A DNA stretch of 6,361 bases from Candidatus Delongbacteria bacterium (GTDB lineage Bacteria > Bacteroidota > Bacteroidia > Bacteroidales > ML635J-15), in assembly GCA_027858215.1 (NCBI GenBank), contig JAQIDD010000292.1:1-6361 (forward strand), read 5' to 3'. Of the stretch, positions 5,268 through 6,361 are shown one piece after another; within the stretch, counting starts at the first letter, position 1; each line of letters starts with the position of its first letter. The notes beneath the pieces were generated by a model. It was not told where the DNA came from, searched no databases, and worked only from the letters and a program-made list of their open reading frames with translations. The translations under genes were made by a program, and so were the position numbers.

Positions 5268-6361
5268 ATGCTTGTAGAACACTTGAAATATCGATTACAA
5301 AATTTGGTTCCGGTGTATCAACAAAACAAGTACCTGCTGACATTGAGTGGGGGAGCTGATTCCGTTGCCATGTTGCATGCTGCCAATAAACTGGGTTTAA
5401 ACCTAATCGTAGTGCATTGTCATTTTCATTTGCGTGGCACTGAAGCCGACAGCGATGCCGGTTTTTGTGAAAAATTATCTGCGAATTTGGGCTATCCTTT
5501 TTTTATCAAACATTTCGATACAAAAAAGGAAGCAGATAAACGGGGGATATCCATACAAATGGCTGCGCGTGAATTGCGTTATGAGTGGTTTGAAGATGTG
5601 GCAAAACAGGAAGCATGTGATAATATTTTGATAGCACATAACCAGGATGATGTGGCAGAAACCCTGTTGATCAATCAAATCCGGGGTTGTGGCATACGCG
5701 GATTATCCGGCATCCCGGATAAAAGCGGTAAGGTTATACGGCCGTTTTTGGATGTATCGAGGTTGGAAATACAATATTGGTTGGAAAAATACGGGTACAT
5801 CTGGCGTGAAGACTCCAGTAACGACAAAACTACTTATTTACGCAATAAAATCCGCCATGACGTGTTGTCTGAGATGGCAAAGATACACCCGGATGTAAAA
5901 GCCATCATGTACAGAAATGCCGAACGTGTTCAACGCTCAGTTGCTGTATTTGAAAATTTACTGGACAGGATAAAACGTGAAATATTCACAGAGAAGCAGG
6001 ATCATATCATTATCAACACACAACATGATACGGTTACCATGGATTTGTTGTATGAACTGCTGCGGGATTATGGCTTTAATTACAATCAGATAAGGGATTT
6101 ATATGCTTGTCAGGCATCCGGAAAATATGTTCTAACGACAGATTATCAGTTGATTTCTGACAGACATAAATGGATATTGAGAAAAAATACCGGTAATGAT
6201 AAAGAACAAACGTATTTCATTGAAAATAAAAAGTTTTCATTTGTAACTCCAGTTGTTTTGTATAGTGATGTTGTCGAAAGTATAAATTTTACCATATATT
6301 CCAAACAGAACATTGCACAGTTGGATGCGGATAAAATTTCACTGCCAATGGTATTGAGGCA
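5268..6361 (+). CDS. tilS: tRNA(Ile)-lysidine synthase TilS, 3' end cut off by window
   Basis: TilS uses ATP to join lysine to C34 of the CAU-anticodon tRNA-Ile, so that it reads AUA and is charged with Ile; it is cytosolic and essential in most bacteria. The frame is open from ATG 5268 to the window end (364 codons), about 70-80 residues short of the usual 430-450. Visible: the PP-loop SGGADS (27-32, in LLTLSGGADSVAML), HCHFHLRG (50-57), AARELRYEWF (99-108), the core AHNQDDVAETLL (123-134) with RGCGIRGLSGI (139-149), RPFLDVSRLEI (158-168), and WREDSSNDKTTYLRN (179-193) with KIRHDVL. The later part (about 200-364) is the more variable substrate and C-terminal domain. The start is the first ATG, after an A-rich run and without a Shine-Dalgarno site. 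It points away from the leftward operon that holds miaA, another tRNA-modification gene. Confidence 0.96.
   Translation, partial: MLVEHLKYRLQNLVPVYQQNKYLLTLSGGADSVAMLHAANKLGLNLIVVHCHFHLRGTEADSDAGFCEKLSANLGYPFFIKHFDTKKEADKRGISIQMAARELRYEWFEDVAKQEACDNILIAHNQDDVAETLLINQIRGCGIRGLSGIPDKSGKVIRPFLDVSRLEIQYWLEKYGYIWREDSSNDKTTYLRNKIRHDVLSEMAKIHPDVKAIMYRNAERVQRSVAVFENLLDRIKREIFTEKQDHIIINTQHDTVTMDLLYELLRDYGFNYNQIRDLYACQASGKYVLTTDYQLISDRHKWILRKNTGNDKEQTYFIENKKFSFVTPVVLYSDVVESINFTIYSKQNIAQLDADKISLPMVLR

Overview
The window most likely comes from a Bacteroidota (Bacteroidetes) chromosome. The DNA is AT-rich. Start codons follow A-rich stretches rather than Shine-Dalgarno sites. Several intergenic spots match the TAnnTTTG -7 box of that phylum. 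The gene set (a CCC-motif membrane protein beside a DUF2752 protein, a LuxC-like acyl-CoA reductase, a pRiA4b ORF-3-like protein with MiaA) is also typical of it. The genus cannot be told from the sequence.

Layout. Positions 1-530 hold no convincing gene but contain two conspicuous GC-rich hairpins (232-253 and 276-337); the first has the form of an intrinsic terminator on the minus strand. Positions 531-680 are a truncated second copy of the 3' end of miaA. Then, all on the minus strand and read right to left, come a DUF2752 protein (4918-4610), a CCC-motif membrane protein (4592-4074), an acyl-CoA reductase (4035-3028), a pRiA4b ORF-3-like protein (3005-2496), miaA (2512-1577) and, after a 128-base gap, a PAQR/hemolysin III membrane protein (1448-789). 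The first five are separated by 38 bases or less, or overlap, and look like one operon. On the plus strand, tilS starts at 5268 and runs off the right edge. The 349-base gap between the operon and tilS carries an imperfect inverted repeat made of CTCTGCG units and two candidate divergent promoter boxes.

Function. Two tRNA-modification enzymes are present: TilS (lysidine at C34 of the CAU-anticodon tRNA-Ile) and MiaA (prenylation of A37). The other genes encode membrane proteins of unknown role, a probable fatty acyl-CoA reductase and a small soluble protein of unknown role. Nothing in the sequence ties them into one pathway, so the cluster may only be a shared transcription unit.

The most notable signal is a 137-base direct repeat, 1040 bases apart, that brackets the PAQR gene: one copy is the end of intact miaA, the other an orphan miaA tail. 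The copies differ at only 8 positions, and all 8 lie within 23 bases, between two perfectly identical arms of 56 and 58 bases. This looks like a duplication or single-crossover insertion at the miaA 3' end, in which one copy carries a short divergent allele. No defence system, CRISPR array, transposase, tRNA or rRNA was seen.
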